A stretch of DNA of 64,000 nt from Paraburkholderia sacchari (lineage in GTDB: Bacteria; Pseudomonadota; Gammaproteobacteria; Burkholderiales; Burkholderiaceae): positions 186,001 through 250,000 of the forward strand of contig NZ_JTDB02000004.1 in the NCBI RefSeq assembly GCF_000785435.2, read 5' to 3'. Below are positions 1-8,593 of this stretch, in pieces. The notes below the pieces were generated by a model that was not told the DNA's origin, made no database searches, and saw nothing but the letters and a program-made list of their open reading frames with translations. The position numbers and the translations under genes are program-made. Positions within the stretch are counted from its first letter, which is position 1. Every line of letters begins with the position of its first letter.

Positions 1-1271
1 TACGCCTGGTTCGTATAGCTGTCGTGGCCGATTTCGACGCCCGCAATCATCTCGTGCTTCACGGCGCCCGTGGAGAACTTGTATTGCGCCATCGTATCGT
101 TATAGATCGAGTGGTTCTCGATCACGCGGTCGTGGCTCGCGAGCTTCACGTACAGCGATGAAAGCGGCAGCGTCGTGTAGTTGCCGTTCTTTAGCGCGGG
201 GCTCGTCGCGAGCGGGCCGGTCAGCACGGCGCCTGGGGCGGTCTCGCGCGCGTCGGTGAGCGAGTGCGAGAACTGTGTCCGGTTGCTGATCTTGAACTGC
301 TCGTTGAAGGTGTGATCGATGCGCGCTTGCACCGTTTGAACGTCCTGGATCGTGCGGTCGTCGGTGAGGCCGTAGTAGGTGCTCTTCGACGGCGCGAACG
401 GATGCCCGTTGATCGATTGGACGCCGTAATCGGGCATATCGTAGTTATGCTGAATGAGCGCCGAGAGCGTGATCTCGGTGGGCGTGCCAATGCCAAAGCG
501 CAACTCGGGAGCGAAGCCGTAATCCTTGTTTTTCATCTCGTCGCGCGTCGAACCCATCGACTGGCCAAACGCGTTCAGGCGGAACGCGGCATGGTCGCCG
601 AGCGGGCGGTTTATGTCGAGCGTGGTGCGATAGCGGTCGTCGGTGCCGAGCGTGGCCGAGACTTCGGTGAGCGGCTTGAGCGTCGCGTGCTTGGTCACCT
701 GATTGATCACGCCGCCTGTCGAGCCGCGCCCGAACAGCATCGAAGAGGGGCCGTACAGCACCTCGATCGAATCGAGGTTGAAGGTATCGCGGTAGTACTG
801 GTTGCGGTCGCGAAAGCCGTCCAGATAGATGTCGTTTTGCGCCGTGAAGCCACGCAGATTGATGTTGTTGCCGATCTGCCCGCCTTCCGCGCCGCCGATC
901 GTAATGCCCGGCGCGTTGCGCAAGGCGTCCTGGAACGAGGTGGCGCCTTGCGATTGCATTACGGCCTTGTTGATGACCGTGACGCTTTGCGGGATGTCGC
1001 GCAGCGCCGTGGGCGTTTTCGCCCCCACGGTCGAGGTTTCTGCCTGGAAGTCCTGATTGCTCTGTCCCGGGGCCTGGGCAGAGATGGAGATGGCGGGCAG
1101 CGTGGCGTTGTCCGTTGCCGGAGTGGCAGGAGTGGCCGGCGCAGGCGGCGTTTGCGAAGCCGCCTCGCTCCGCTGCGCGGCAACCGGCGCGCTCTGGGCG
1201 AGCGCGGAAGAAGCAAAAGGTACGGCAAAGACCAGCGCGAGCGCACTCGCGAGCGGCGTCCTGTTCGACAT
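1..1271 (-). CDS. TonB-dependent siderophore receptor (3' end outside window)
   Basis: Outer-membrane receptor for a ferric siderophore, energised by TonB-ExbBD. Only the N-terminal 423 or so residues are present; the beta-barrel continues past base 1. The ATG at 1271 begins a signal peptide ending near ALAQS, then a Pro/Ala-rich linker. The plug domain follows with TALRDIPQSVTVI, INLRGF, YLDGFRDRNQYYRD and VLYGPSSMLFGRGSTGGVIN, all typical of catecholate/hydroxamate receptors. A Fur-like box lies about 170 bp upstream, so iron repression is likely. The siderophore cannot be told from this part. The gene is probably unrelated to the C1 genes that follow. Confidence 0.93.
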   Translation of the reverse strand, partial: MSNRTPLASALALVFAVPFASSALAQSAPVAAQRSEAASQTPPAPATPATPATDNATLPAISISAQAPGQSNQDFQAETSTVGAKTPTALRDIPQSVTVINKAVMQSQGATSFQDALRNAPGITIGGAEGGQIGNNINLRGFTAQNDIYLDGFRDRNQYYRDTFNLDSIEVLYGPSSMLFGRGSTGGVINQVTKHATLKPLTEVSATLGTDDRYRTTLDINRPLGDHAAFRLNAFGQSMGSTRDEMKNKDYGFAPELRFGIGTPTEITLSALIQHNYDMPDYGVQSINGHPFAPSKSTYYGLTDDRTIQDVQTVQARIDHTFNEQFKISNRTQFSHSLTDARETAPGAVLTGPLATSPALKNGNYTTLPLSSLYVKLASHDRVIENHSIYNDTMAQYKFSTGAVKHEMIAGVEIGHDSYTNQA

Positions 1272-1441
1272 GGGGGCCCTGTGCAAGGAAAAATCCGCGC
1301 GATCGGCTGCGCACGAGTGGCGGCGCAACAGAGGGCACAACAGCGCGGGCGGGGTGGCTGGCTGAGCCGCCCCAAGATGCACGGGGAAACGACGCTAGGC
1401 TGGCTGGTCCTGGTTTAAACGTCCCGAATACTGCTGGGAAA

Positions 1442-1456
1442 TGAGAATCGATATCA
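1442..1456. promoter_or_regulatory. Fur-like box
   Basis: TGAGAATCGATATCA resembles the 7-1-7 Fur consensus TGATAATNATTATCA, with the left half at 6 of 7 and the right half at 5 of 7. It lies in the leader of the TonB receptor gene, where Fur control is expected. Called by eye only. Confidence 0.6.
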
Positions 1457-1508
1457 TTCCATATATTTCAGTCTGTTTCAATCGGTCGGCGGCATTTCAG
1501 CAACACTT

Positions 1509-1829
1509 TCAGCCGCTCATCGCGAGGGCTGCTGTGTCGCTGTGGGTGATCGCCGTTGAATGAACGTGCCCAAGCAAAAGACGGATGCGCTCACCCTCGT
1601 AGGGTTGGTCGTCATGCTGCCGGATTGCCCGCAGAACCGTCTGTCTTCCAAGCTGAAAGGCGAGCCGGATCTGCTCGTCGGTGCTGTCGGCTGCGCCCAG
1701 CGTTTCGCAGACGACTTCATACGGAATGGCAAATGCACGGTACCCCCACGCGAACCCGTACGCGGAAAACCACAATTCGGTTCCGTGAGAGAGTACGGGC
1801 GCCGTAAACCAGATGGTTGGCTCGTTCAT
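1509..1829 (-). CDS. hypothetical protein, 106 aa
   Basis: A small soluble protein with no signal peptide or membrane segment. The ATG at 1829 is preferred over an in-frame GTG at 1838 because AAGGTGA sits about 8 bases before it. The layout (a short beta-rich start, a central segment IPYEVVCETLG, then LAFQLGRQTVLRAI) loosely recalls DUF1488-type proteins common in Burkholderia, but I cannot confirm this. Codon use looks like a real gene. It is not in an operon with either neighbour. Confidence 0.6.
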   Translation of the reverse strand: MNEPTIWFTAPVLSHGTELWFSAYGFAWGYRAFAIPYEVVCETLGAADSTDEQIRLAFQLGRQTVLRAIRQHDDQPYEGERIRLLLGHVHSTAITHSDTAALAMSG

Positions 1830-1982
1830 TGAGTTCACCTTTGAGAAGACATCAAGTCATCGACTTCGCGTTTCCCGTGCCGCCCGGTTGTTTGTGGCAA
1901 GTATGGGTCGCTTCCGTGTCGCGGTGCTGGGGGTTCCGATGTATCGCCGAACAACAGGCTATGCCTCGAGCGCAGCGTTCGT

Positions 1983-1996
1983 TTGACGTATGTCAA
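1983..1996. promoter_or_regulatory. FNR/CRP-family-like palindrome
   Basis: TTGACGTATGTCAA is a perfect TTGAC-N4-GTCAA inverted repeat, close to the FNR/ANR box TTGAT-N4-ATCAA. It lies in the 379-bp gene-free stretch 1830-2208 before the DUF2254 gene. Apart from this and a second box at 2130, I see no gene or repeat in that stretch. Confidence 0.4.
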
Positions 1997-2129
1997 TGCT
2001 GTGCGAGCGATTGACAAGTCCGGTTATGCGTCTGCGATGCATTGGAAAAAGGGGGGATTCCTCATACGTGAATGGTTGGAACGATCAGCGGCCGCGAAAT
2101 CTCCGCATGCTCAGGCGGTCGCGGCGGCG

Positions 2130-2143
2130 TTGACATGCATCAA
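2130..2143 (+). promoter_or_regulatory. FNR/ANR-like box upstream of DUF2254 gene
   Basis: TTGACATGCATCAA matches TTGAT-N4-ATCAA at 9 of 10 conserved positions. It is centred about 72 bp before the ATG at 2209, a usual distance for an activator site when the leader is short. It suggests induction at low oxygen, but this is inference. Confidence 0.45.
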
Positions 2144-2208
2144 TCGGCGAACGGGCATGGGCGAGTCTAGTTCCAGATAGCGGCCGTACCTGGACGAAGG
2201 GGGATGAA

Positions 2209-3633
2209 ATGGCCTGGAATCGCCGATACAGCCTGATCAGCCATGTGCGCTCGTCGCTGTGGATCGTACCGCTCTTCGCGGTGATGTCCGCCATGATTCT
2301 CAAACGAGTCGCTGTTGCCGTCGGCGACTGGCTCATCAACACGCATGGCTATGACATTGAGAACGGGTTCCTCTCCGTGAGCGCGGATGAGGCACACGCC
2401 ATACTCGACCGCATCTTCACGCTCAACCTGTCGTGCCTCGTATTTACGTTTAGCTCATTGCTCGTCGCGATCCAGATCGCTGGGGGGCAATACACGCCGC
2501 GCATCATCGCGACAACCCTGCTCCGGAACAACGTCATCCGCTGGGTGGTGGGGCTGTTCGTCTTCTCAATGCTCTGGACCCACAGGACGATGACCGAGCT
2601 CGGGCAGGGCACGCTGATACCGCAATTGCAGGTCGCCCTTGCCACCGCGATCGGGCTCGCATCGCTCGTGGCGTTCATTCTGCTGATCGACTATTCGGCG
2701 CGACTCCTGAGGCCGGTGAGTCTTGTGGGCCGTGTCGCCGAGCTGGGATTCACCGTCATCCGCAATGTGTACCCCGATAAGTTGTCTGAGCAGGGAGACG
2801 CCGCCCTGTCGGACGATGCCGCGGCGGCGGAAGTGGACAGTGCACGAATGAGACGTGAGCCAGCGAACCGCGTCGATTGCCTGCACGGCAGGTCCGGCGT
2901 CGTGCTGGCCGTCAATCTGCCGGGCCTTGTGCGCGAGGCGCAGCGCGCGGATTGTTTTATTGAATTCGCGGTTCAGGTGGGCGATTTCGTTGCAACCGAT
3001 GAACCGCTTTTCTATCTGTATGGCAATTCCTGGAAGCTGGACGGCCGTCGGCTGGAAAACCTCGTCGCATTCGGCTCTGAACGGACGATGGAGCAGGATC
3101 CCATGTTCGCGTTCCGCATCGAAGTGGATATCGCGCTGAAAGCGCTTTCACCGGCCATCAACGATCCGACGACAGCAGTCCTGGCAATCGATCAATTGCA
3201 CAGGCTGCTTGGAATGGTCGGAAAGCGCTCGCTGGCCAACCGGGAAATCTACGACGAAAGCGGGCAACCCCGTGTGGCCTTTTACACGCCTGATTGGGAA
3301 GACTATGTTCATATGTGCTTCAGGGAAATCCGGATGGCGGGAGCCGGAAGCATCCAGATCGGCCGACGCCTTCGGGCCATGATCGATAACTTGACGATGA
3401 CGTTGCCTGCATCACATCACGCCGCTTTGCGCTGCGAACGGGACCTCCTTGATGCAGCGATTGAACGGGAGCAAATTCTGGCGGAGGACGCGATCCTGGC
3501 GCGTATCGGCGACACGCAGGGGCTGGGCGGCTCATCCGTCGCGTCCAGCGCAAGGAACCGGCCTCGACTCATTGTCAACATGCACCCTGACCACAAGTCA
3601 GAATCGGGAGCCACCACGCATGCGAGGCGATAA
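2209..3633 (+). CDS. DUF2254 family inner-membrane protein
   Basis: A 474-residue predicted membrane protein of the DUF2254 family, function unknown. Four hydrophobic helices are visible in the N-terminal third (about residues 14-36, 70-92, 108-124 and 138-160). A long cytoplasmic-type C-terminal part includes EVDIALKALSPAINDPTTA, a characteristic stretch of this family. AAGGGGG just before the ATG serves as ribosome site. A SulP transporter follows 158 bp downstream on the same strand. FNR-like boxes precede both genes, so joint control by oxygen is possible. GC is lower than in the C1 blocks. Confidence 0.85.
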   Translation: MAWNRRYSLISHVRSSLWIVPLFAVMSAMILKRVAVAVGDWLINTHGYDIENGFLSVSADEAHAILDRIFTLNLSCLVFTFSSLLVAIQIAGGQYTPRIIATTLLRNNVIRWVVGLFVFSMLWTHRTMTELGQGTLIPQLQVALATAIGLASLVAFILLIDYSARLLRPVSLVGRVAELGFTVIRNVYPDKLSEQGDAALSDDAAAAEVDSARMRREPANRVDCLHGRSGVVLAVNLPGLVREAQRADCFIEFAVQVGDFVATDEPLFYLYGNSWKLDGRRLENLVAFGSERTMEQDPMFAFRIEVDIALKALSPAINDPTTAVLAIDQLHRLLGMVGKRSLANREIYDESGQPRVAFYTPDWEDYVHMCFREIRMAGAGSIQIGRRLRAMIDNLTMTLPASHHAALRCERDLLDAAIEREQILAEDAILARIGDTQGLGGSSVASSARNRPRLIVNMHPDHKSESGATTHARR

Positions 3634-3659
3634 AGAGCAGGCTGCCTTGCGGCAGGCAA

Positions 3660-3673
3660 CTGACCTGCATCAA
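3660..3673 (+). promoter_or_regulatory. FNR/ANR-like box upstream of SulP gene
   Basis: CTGACCTGCATCAA has a perfect right half (ATCAA) and a degenerate left half. It lies in the 158-bp gap before the SulP gene and shares TGAC-NTGC-ATCAA with the box at 2130, which supports common control of the two genes. Confidence 0.35.
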
Positions 3674-3791
3674 TCTTGAGGTTCGGCGCATGATTATCGT
3701 GGATCAATGATGGCCGGTTACATGGGAGCGGGGCAAACCTTCGACGACACGATCGGCGAATTCCGGTTGAACGGCCTGGGAGGAGAACGCG

Positions 3792-5522
3792 ATGAATAAA
3801 GAGTATGTTCCCGCCGGGAGTGCTGACGCGACTTCCCCTGCCAGAGGCTGGCGCGCGATACTCGTGCCGGCGCAATGGTTGCCCGGTTATCGGTTGGCGT
3901 GGCTTTCATCCGATCTCGTCGCCGGGGTCACACTAGCTGCGTATGGAATACCCGTGTCGCTTGCCTATGCGACGCTCGCCGGTTTGCCGCCCCAATACGG
4001 CATTTACTGCTACCTGGTCGGCGGCATCTTCTACGCCTTGTTCGGCACCTCCCGCCAACTGGCTATTGGACCGACTTCGGCAATTTCGATGCTCGTTGGC
4101 GTGACGGTCGTGGACATGGCAGGCGGCGACCCTGGACGGTTCGCCTCCATTGCCGCATTGACAGCAGTCCTTATCGCGATCATGTGCCTGATCGGCTGGA
4201 TTCTGCGGCTAAGCGCGCTCGTCAACTTCATCAGCGAGACCATATTGCTGGGCTTCAAGGCGGGCGCTGCGCTGACCATTGCGCTAACCCAGTTGCCGAA
4301 GCTTTTCGGGGTCAAGGGGGGCGGGGAGCAGTTCTTCGAACGCGTTTCGATTTTGATCGGACAGCTTCCAGACACCCAGCTCGTTGTGCTCGCCTTCGGG
4401 ATCGGCGCGCTTGCCCTGTTGATTCTCGGCGAAAAGTTTTTGCCGGGACGTCCAGTCGCGCTATTCGTGGTCGCGCTATCCATTGTTCTGCTTTCAGTGA
4501 CGCCGTTGGGCGCGATGGGATTCAAGGTCGTCGGCGCATTGCCGCGCGGTCTGCCGGTTTTTCACCTGCCCTCGCTGCGCATTCGGGACGTGGACGGCAT
4601 TGTTCCGTTGGCGTTTGCCTGCCTGCTGTTGTCGTATGTGGAAAGCGTGTCGGCGGCTCGCGCCATTGCCCAGAAAAACGGCTACGAAATCGATCCGCGC
4701 CAGGAACTGCTGGGACTCGGCGCTGCAAACCTCGCCGCCGGTCTCTTCCAGGGGTATCCCGTTGCGGGTGGCTTGTCCCAGTCGTCGGTCAACGACAAGG
4801 CTGGCGCCAAGACTCCGCTCGCGCTGGTATTCGCTTCGATCGCCATCGGTCTATGCCTGATGTTCCTCACAGGCCTGCTGACCAACCTGCCCAACGTCGT
4901 ACTGGCAGCCATCGTGCTGGTGGCGGTCAAGGGTCTCATTGACATTCGCGAGTTGCGTCACGTTTGGCGAGTCAGCCGCCATGAGTTCATGGTGTCGATG
5001 GTCGCGTTCGTTGCAGTCCTGTTGCTGGGAATTCTCAAAGGGGTGATCTTTGCGGTGCTGGCGTCGATGCTTTTGTTGATCCGGCGCGCCGCACATCCGC
5101 ATGTGGCGGTCCTTGGCCGCATTCCCGGCACGCACCGCTATTCGGATATCGAGCGCCATGCCGACAACGAACAAATTCCCGGCGTGCTGATGTTTCGCGT
5201 GGAGGCGTCGCTGCTTTACTTCAACGCCGACCACGTGCGCGCTGCGATTACGGCGAGCATCCTGGCCGCGACTTGCCCCGTGAAACTGGTGATACTGGAC
5301 CTCTCGAATTCTCCCGCGGTGGACATCGCGGGCGCCAGGATGCTGGCGACTTTGCACACGGATCTTGTTGGCGCAGGCAGGCGCTTGCGTATCGTGGCCG
5401 CTCATGGCAGCGCGCGCGATATGTTGCGCGCCGAAGGGCTGGAGGAACTCGTTGGCGATATTAGCCGACGGGTCTCTGTGGACGACGTAATCGAGACGTA
5501 CTTGCACGAAAATTCTGATTGA
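3792..5522 (+). CDS. SulP family anion permease with STAS domain
   Basis: A 576-residue SLC26/SulP transporter for sulfate, bicarbonate or another small anion. The membrane part (about residues 30-430) holds the family signature ASLAYATLAGLPPQYGIY-like stretch at residues 54-75 and ATAIGPTSAISM-like residues after it. The C-terminal STAS domain (about 460-570) has VILDLSNSPAVDIAG around the regulatory loop. GGAGGAG precedes the ATG. The substrate cannot be read from sequence. It probably goes with the upstream DUF2254 gene as a stress or low-oxygen pair rather than with methylotrophy, although a bicarbonate role (PEP carboxylase needs bicarbonate) is conceivable. Confidence 0.93.
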   Translation: MNKEYVPAGSADATSPARGWRAILVPAQWLPGYRLAWLSSDLVAGVTLAAYGIPVSLAYATLAGLPPQYGIYCYLVGGIFYALFGTSRQLAIGPTSAISMLVGVTVVDMAGGDPGRFASIAALTAVLIAIMCLIGWILRLSALVNFISETILLGFKAGAALTIALTQLPKLFGVKGGGEQFFERVSILIGQLPDTQLVVLAFGIGALALLILGEKFLPGRPVALFVVALSIVLLSVTPLGAMGFKVVGALPRGLPVFHLPSLRIRDVDGIVPLAFACLLLSYVESVSAARAIAQKNGYEIDPRQELLGLGAANLAAGLFQGYPVAGGLSQSSVNDKAGAKTPLALVFASIAIGLCLMFLTGLLTNLPNVVLAAIVLVAVKGLIDIRELRHVWRVSRHEFMVSMVAFVAVLLLGILKGVIFAVLASMLLLIRRAAHPHVAVLGRIPGTHRYSDIERHADNEQIPGVLMFRVEASLLYFNADHVRAAITASILAATCPVKLVILDLSNSPAVDIAGARMLATLHTDLVGAGRRLRIVAAHGSARDMLRAEGLEELVGDISRRVSVDDVIETYLHENSD

Positions 5523-5662
5523 CCATGCAGCGGTCGCCGCGGCAGGGCAGGCCGGTCCCGACTTGCTCTTCGGCGCCAATGTGCTGGCGCGCTTCATCGC
5601 GTTACGCAGGAAGATTGCGCCTGACGCCTGAGATCGGCTCTCGTCCGCGCGTTTTCAGCCGC

Positions 5663-5932
5663 TCATCGCACCCTGCGTTCGCGGCTGCGCTTCAGCGCCT
5701 GCTGCGCAATGGCCGCCATTTCGCCGTCGCTGAGGGTGCTCGCGATGGCGCACGCGTAGGCATGATGCTGCTGCGTCATGGGCACGCACAAATCACGCGC
5801 ATCCATATAGCGCAGCAAAGCGATCCGCTTGTGCCCGGCGGCAATGCTGTGCTCGTACAGTGACAGGGCGGCCTGCGGGTCGCGGCCCTGCGCGACCCGC
5901 TTGACGAGGACTCTCGTTTCGGTGCGGTTCAT
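5663..5932 (-). CDS. hypothetical protein, 89 aa
   Basis: A small basic soluble protein beginning MNRTETRVLVKR, helical in character (ALSLYEHSIAAGHKRIALLRYMD), with no known domain recognised. It starts 45 bp after the GcvT-like gene stops and runs on the same strand, so it may be the second gene of that operon. The ribosome site is weak. The call rests on codon use and context only. Confidence 0.55.
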   Translation of the reverse strand: MNRTETRVLVKRVAQGRDPQAALSLYEHSIAAGHKRIALLRYMDARDLCVPMTQQHHAYACAIASTLSDGEMAAIAQQALKRSRERRVR

Positions 5933-5977
5933 TGTTCACCGTATACGCGTTGGCAATGCCGGCCTGGCGGCCGGCAA

Positions 5978-7108
5978 TCATCCCAACGCAGTGCGCTTCT
6001 TCTTCTCGGGGTCGTCGAAGGGTAGAGCGGCCGTCACGCCGCGCGCCTCGATGCTGCCCCTGACTTCCAGCGCAATACCGTCGCGTGCCTGGTCCACGTC
6101 CACGCGCGCGATGGCGAGCGAGCGCTTCGTGAGCCGCGAGTACATCCCGCAGGTAATGACGCCAACCTGGCGGCCGTTCTGCCACAACGTGTCGCCTGCA
6201 GCGGTGGCGCGCGATGCGCTGACATCGACGCCGTAGATCTTGAAGCGCTCTTTATTCGCGAGACGGAAATGCTCGCTGGCGCCGCAAAATTCCGTCTTGC
6301 CCGGCGACACCGTGAAGTCGAGGCCCAGCTCCCACAGCGTGTCGCCGGCTTTCTCGTCGCTGAACGCCCACGTTTCCGAATTATCGTAGGGATAGAACAG
6401 CAGATAGCTTTCCACGCGCAGCCAGTCGAGCGCCGCAAACGCGCAGGGAATGATGCCGAAGCCCTTGCCTTTCGAGAGGATCGTGTCCCAGATCAGCGGC
6501 GCATCCACGGCCTTGCAGAAAATTTCGTAGCCGCGCTCGCCCGTGTAGCCAGTGCGCGAGATCGTGACAGGGCGGCCGAAAAGGCGCGTCTGTATGTGGT
6601 GGAAGTAGGGCAGCTCCCGTATGCCGGGAACGTGCTCGGCAAGGAAGTCCACAGCGGCCGGCCCTTGCAGCGAAAGGTCGTGCAGATCGTCGTCGAACAG
6701 CACAGCAACCTGACGGCCCAGGGCGGAGCGCACGAGCCGCTCGTAGCCGGTGCCCGCGCCATGCACGACCATGAAGGCGTTCGGGCCGGTGCGGTAGACG
6801 ATACAGTCGTCGATGAACTTGCCGTCTTCGTTGAGGATGGACGCGTAGGCCGATTTTCCCGGGTAGAGCTTGCTGATATCGCGCGTGGTCGCCCAGTTCA
6901 GCAAACTCTCGGCGTGCGGGCCGACGTAATGCACTTTCTTCAGGCCCGAGACATCCATGAGGCCCGCCTTGGTGCGGATAGCTTCGTGATGGTCTGCGAG
7001 ATCCGCCGCATAGCTCCATGCCATGCCCATGCCGTTCCAGTCTTCCAGGTTGGAACCCAGCGCGCGATGACGGTCCGCGAGTGCCGAAATACGCCATGAA
7101 TTTGCCAT
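5978..7108 (-). CDS. GcvT-like aminomethyl/methyl transferase (folate-binding)
   Basis: A 376-residue protein of the glycine-cleavage T-protein/DmdA superfamily, which moves one-carbon units to tetrahydrofolate. The start at 7108 (MANSWRISALADRHRALG) is supported by GGAG upstream; the open frame runs further up without coding support. Visible family motifs are GLMDVSGLKKVHYVGPHAE, ISRTGYTGERGYEIF near residue 185-200, and a C-terminal barrel domain. No glycine-cleavage H or P protein lies nearby, so a stand-alone demethylase acting on a methylated compound is more likely than glycine cleavage. A CCCCC/GGGGG motif lies 135 bp upstream, shared with other C1 promoters here. The substrate is unknown. 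Confidence 0.85.
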   Translation of the reverse strand: MANSWRISALADRHRALGSNLEDWNGMGMAWSYAADLADHHEAIRTKAGLMDVSGLKKVHYVGPHAESLLNWATTRDISKLYPGKSAYASILNEDGKFIDDCIVYRTGPNAFMVVHGAGTGYERLVRSALGRQVAVLFDDDLHDLSLQGPAAVDFLAEHVPGIRELPYFHHIQTRLFGRPVTISRTGYTGERGYEIFCKAVDAPLIWDTILSKGKGFGIIPCAFAALDWLRVESYLLFYPYDNSETWAFSDEKAGDTLWELGLDFTVSPGKTEFCGASEHFRLANKERFKIYGVDVSASRATAAGDTLWQNGRQVGVITCGMYSRLTKRSLAIARVDVDQARDGIALEVRGSIEARGVTAALPFDDPEKKKRTALG

Positions 7109-7241
7109 GGATAACGCTCCGTAAAGTGGCGATGAGGAATTGGCGAACCGCGCAGCGCCGGCGCTCCTCGATACTGCCGGCGCACGCAGTTTCCTTAACC
7201 TGCATTTTTGACGAATGCAGTTAGCGCCGCTATCCAGAAGA

Positions 7242-7253
7242 GGGGGTATGCCC
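7242..7253 (-). promoter_or_regulatory. GGGCATACCCCC motif, copy 1
   Basis: On the minus strand this reads GGGCATACCCCC, about 135 bp before the start of the GcvT-like gene. It belongs to the same ATACCCCC family of sites as those at 9795, 9883 and 14161. Confidence 0.4.
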
Positions 7254-7320
7254 AACGTGGTAGCGGCTGGCATCACACGCACAGTGCCTGGTAATGCTTT
7301 ACATATCCTTCAGGAATGCA

Positions 7321-8457
7321 TTAGAAACGATGCAGAAAGCCGATGCGGACCACGGTCTGATTCTCGCTCGACGAGAGGTCTGCCGCGCCGATAATGTGTG
7401 CCCCATCGAGGTCGGTGCCCGTCTTGCCGTTCGTGTGCTGATATGCGCCTTGCGCGTAGACCGAGGTCCGCTTGCTGAGCGAATAGTTCAGCGCCAGTGC
7501 GACCTGGTGCCAGTTCGGGCTCGATGAGCCTGTCGTCTCCTTGAAGTTGCCGTGCGTGAAGGTGTAGGCGGCGGCGACGGAGAGCGCGGGATCGATGAAG
7601 TACTGGCCGTTGATTTCGACGTTGTCGAACTTCCACGACGACCACGCTTGCGTGCCGATGTCTGGAGCATAGGCATTGCCGGTTGGGTCATAGACGTCGA
7701 CGTGCGAGTAAGCAAGGCCGACATTCGAGCCGTCGCCGAAGGTCCATTTCACGCCCGCGCCGATATTCTGCTGGCGCGCGGCGGCAAATACGCCGTCGCC
7801 GCCCACCGCGCCGGTGCTGTTCAGATTGCCGTTGTTCTGACGCGTGTAGGCCACCGCGGCCGAGAAGGGCCCGGCGCCATAGGTGATCCCCGCGCTATAA
7901 GCGCGGTTGTTGGCGAAGTTGGTGGCGTTGCTGAAGCCATAAACGCCCTCGGCCTGAAACCCCGCGAATGTGGGGCTCACATATTTGACCGCGTTGTTGA
8001 AGCGGAAGTCCTGATCCGCGTTGTCGTTGTCGAACGGATGCGATGCGAGGTCGCCGATGGTGTTGCCCGCCGCTGTGAATGGGCTCCACATATCGACGAT
8101 CGCGTCGTACTGGCGCCCGAACGTGAGCGCGCCATAGTTCGCGGAGCTGAGCCCGACGAACGCCTGGCGGCTAAAAAGCGTACCGTTCATGCTCAATGCG
8201 CCGTTGCTGGCATTGAAGCCGCTTTCGAGGGTGAAGATGGCGGAAAGGCCGCCGCCGAGATCCTCGGCGCCCTTGAGCCCGAAATTCGACGCATTGGCGT
8301 CGCCGCTGACCATTGCGAAAGCGCTATGGCCGCGTGCGTTCGACGTGTAGTTCAAACCGTCGTCGATCACGCCGTACAGCGTGACGCTGCTCTGCGCATG
8401 CGCATGGCCGGCTACGAAAAGTGCCGCGATTGCGGCGCAAGGAAGGTGCTTGTTCAT
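7321..8457 (-). CDS. outer-membrane porin, Burkholderia type
   Basis: A 378-residue general porin of the Gram-negative porin family 4 (OpcP/OmpC-like of Burkholderiales). It begins with a signal peptide (MNKHLPCAAIAALFVAGHAHAQ) followed by SSVTLYGVIDDGLNY, the hallmark first strand. It ends in VRIGFLHRF, with the terminal phenylalanine used for barrel assembly. FGLKGAEDLGGGLSAIFTLE is a conserved strand near residue 60. The gene sits 212 bp downstream of the GcvT-like gene start region and has its own leader. It may admit small C1 substrates, but porins of this type are numerous in these genomes and selectivity cannot be inferred. Confidence 0.95.
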   Translation of the reverse strand: MNKHLPCAAIAALFVAGHAHAQSSVTLYGVIDDGLNYTSNARGHSAFAMVSGDANASNFGLKGAEDLGGGLSAIFTLESGFNASNGALSMNGTLFSRQAFVGLSSANYGALTFGRQYDAIVDMWSPFTAAGNTIGDLASHPFDNDNADQDFRFNNAVKYVSPTFAGFQAEGVYGFSNATNFANNRAYSAGITYGAGPFSAAVAYTRQNNGNLNSTGAVGGDGVFAAARQQNIGAGVKWTFGDGSNVGLAYSHVDVYDPTGNAYAPDIGTQAWSSWKFDNVEINGQYFIDPALSVAAAYTFTHGNFKETTGSSSPNWHQVALALNYSLSKRTSVYAQGAYQHTNGKTGTDLDGAHIIGAADLSSSENQTVVRIGFLHRF

Positions 8458-8593
8458 GAGCTAGCGTTGGCTCCTGATTTGACGGACGAGACAGGAAAGT
8501 TCGTACTGGTGCTGGAGTTTCGTCGGGCGCCCGGAACCCGTACAGAACTGCATTGATTGCTCGCCGGTGATGCGTACGACGGCGGCGAAACAT

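Noticed and set aside
1848..1862. TTGAGAAGACATCAA as a fourth FNR-like box
   Set aside because: The half sites are separated by five bases instead of four.
1983..2180. 65-aa plus-strand frame before the DUF2254 gene
   Set aside because: TTG start without ribosome site; it runs across the proposed FNR-like boxes and has no coding character.
3639..3660. Small hairpin CTGCC-TTGC-GGCAG after the DUF2254 gene as terminator
   Set aside because: Only five base pairs and no U-run.
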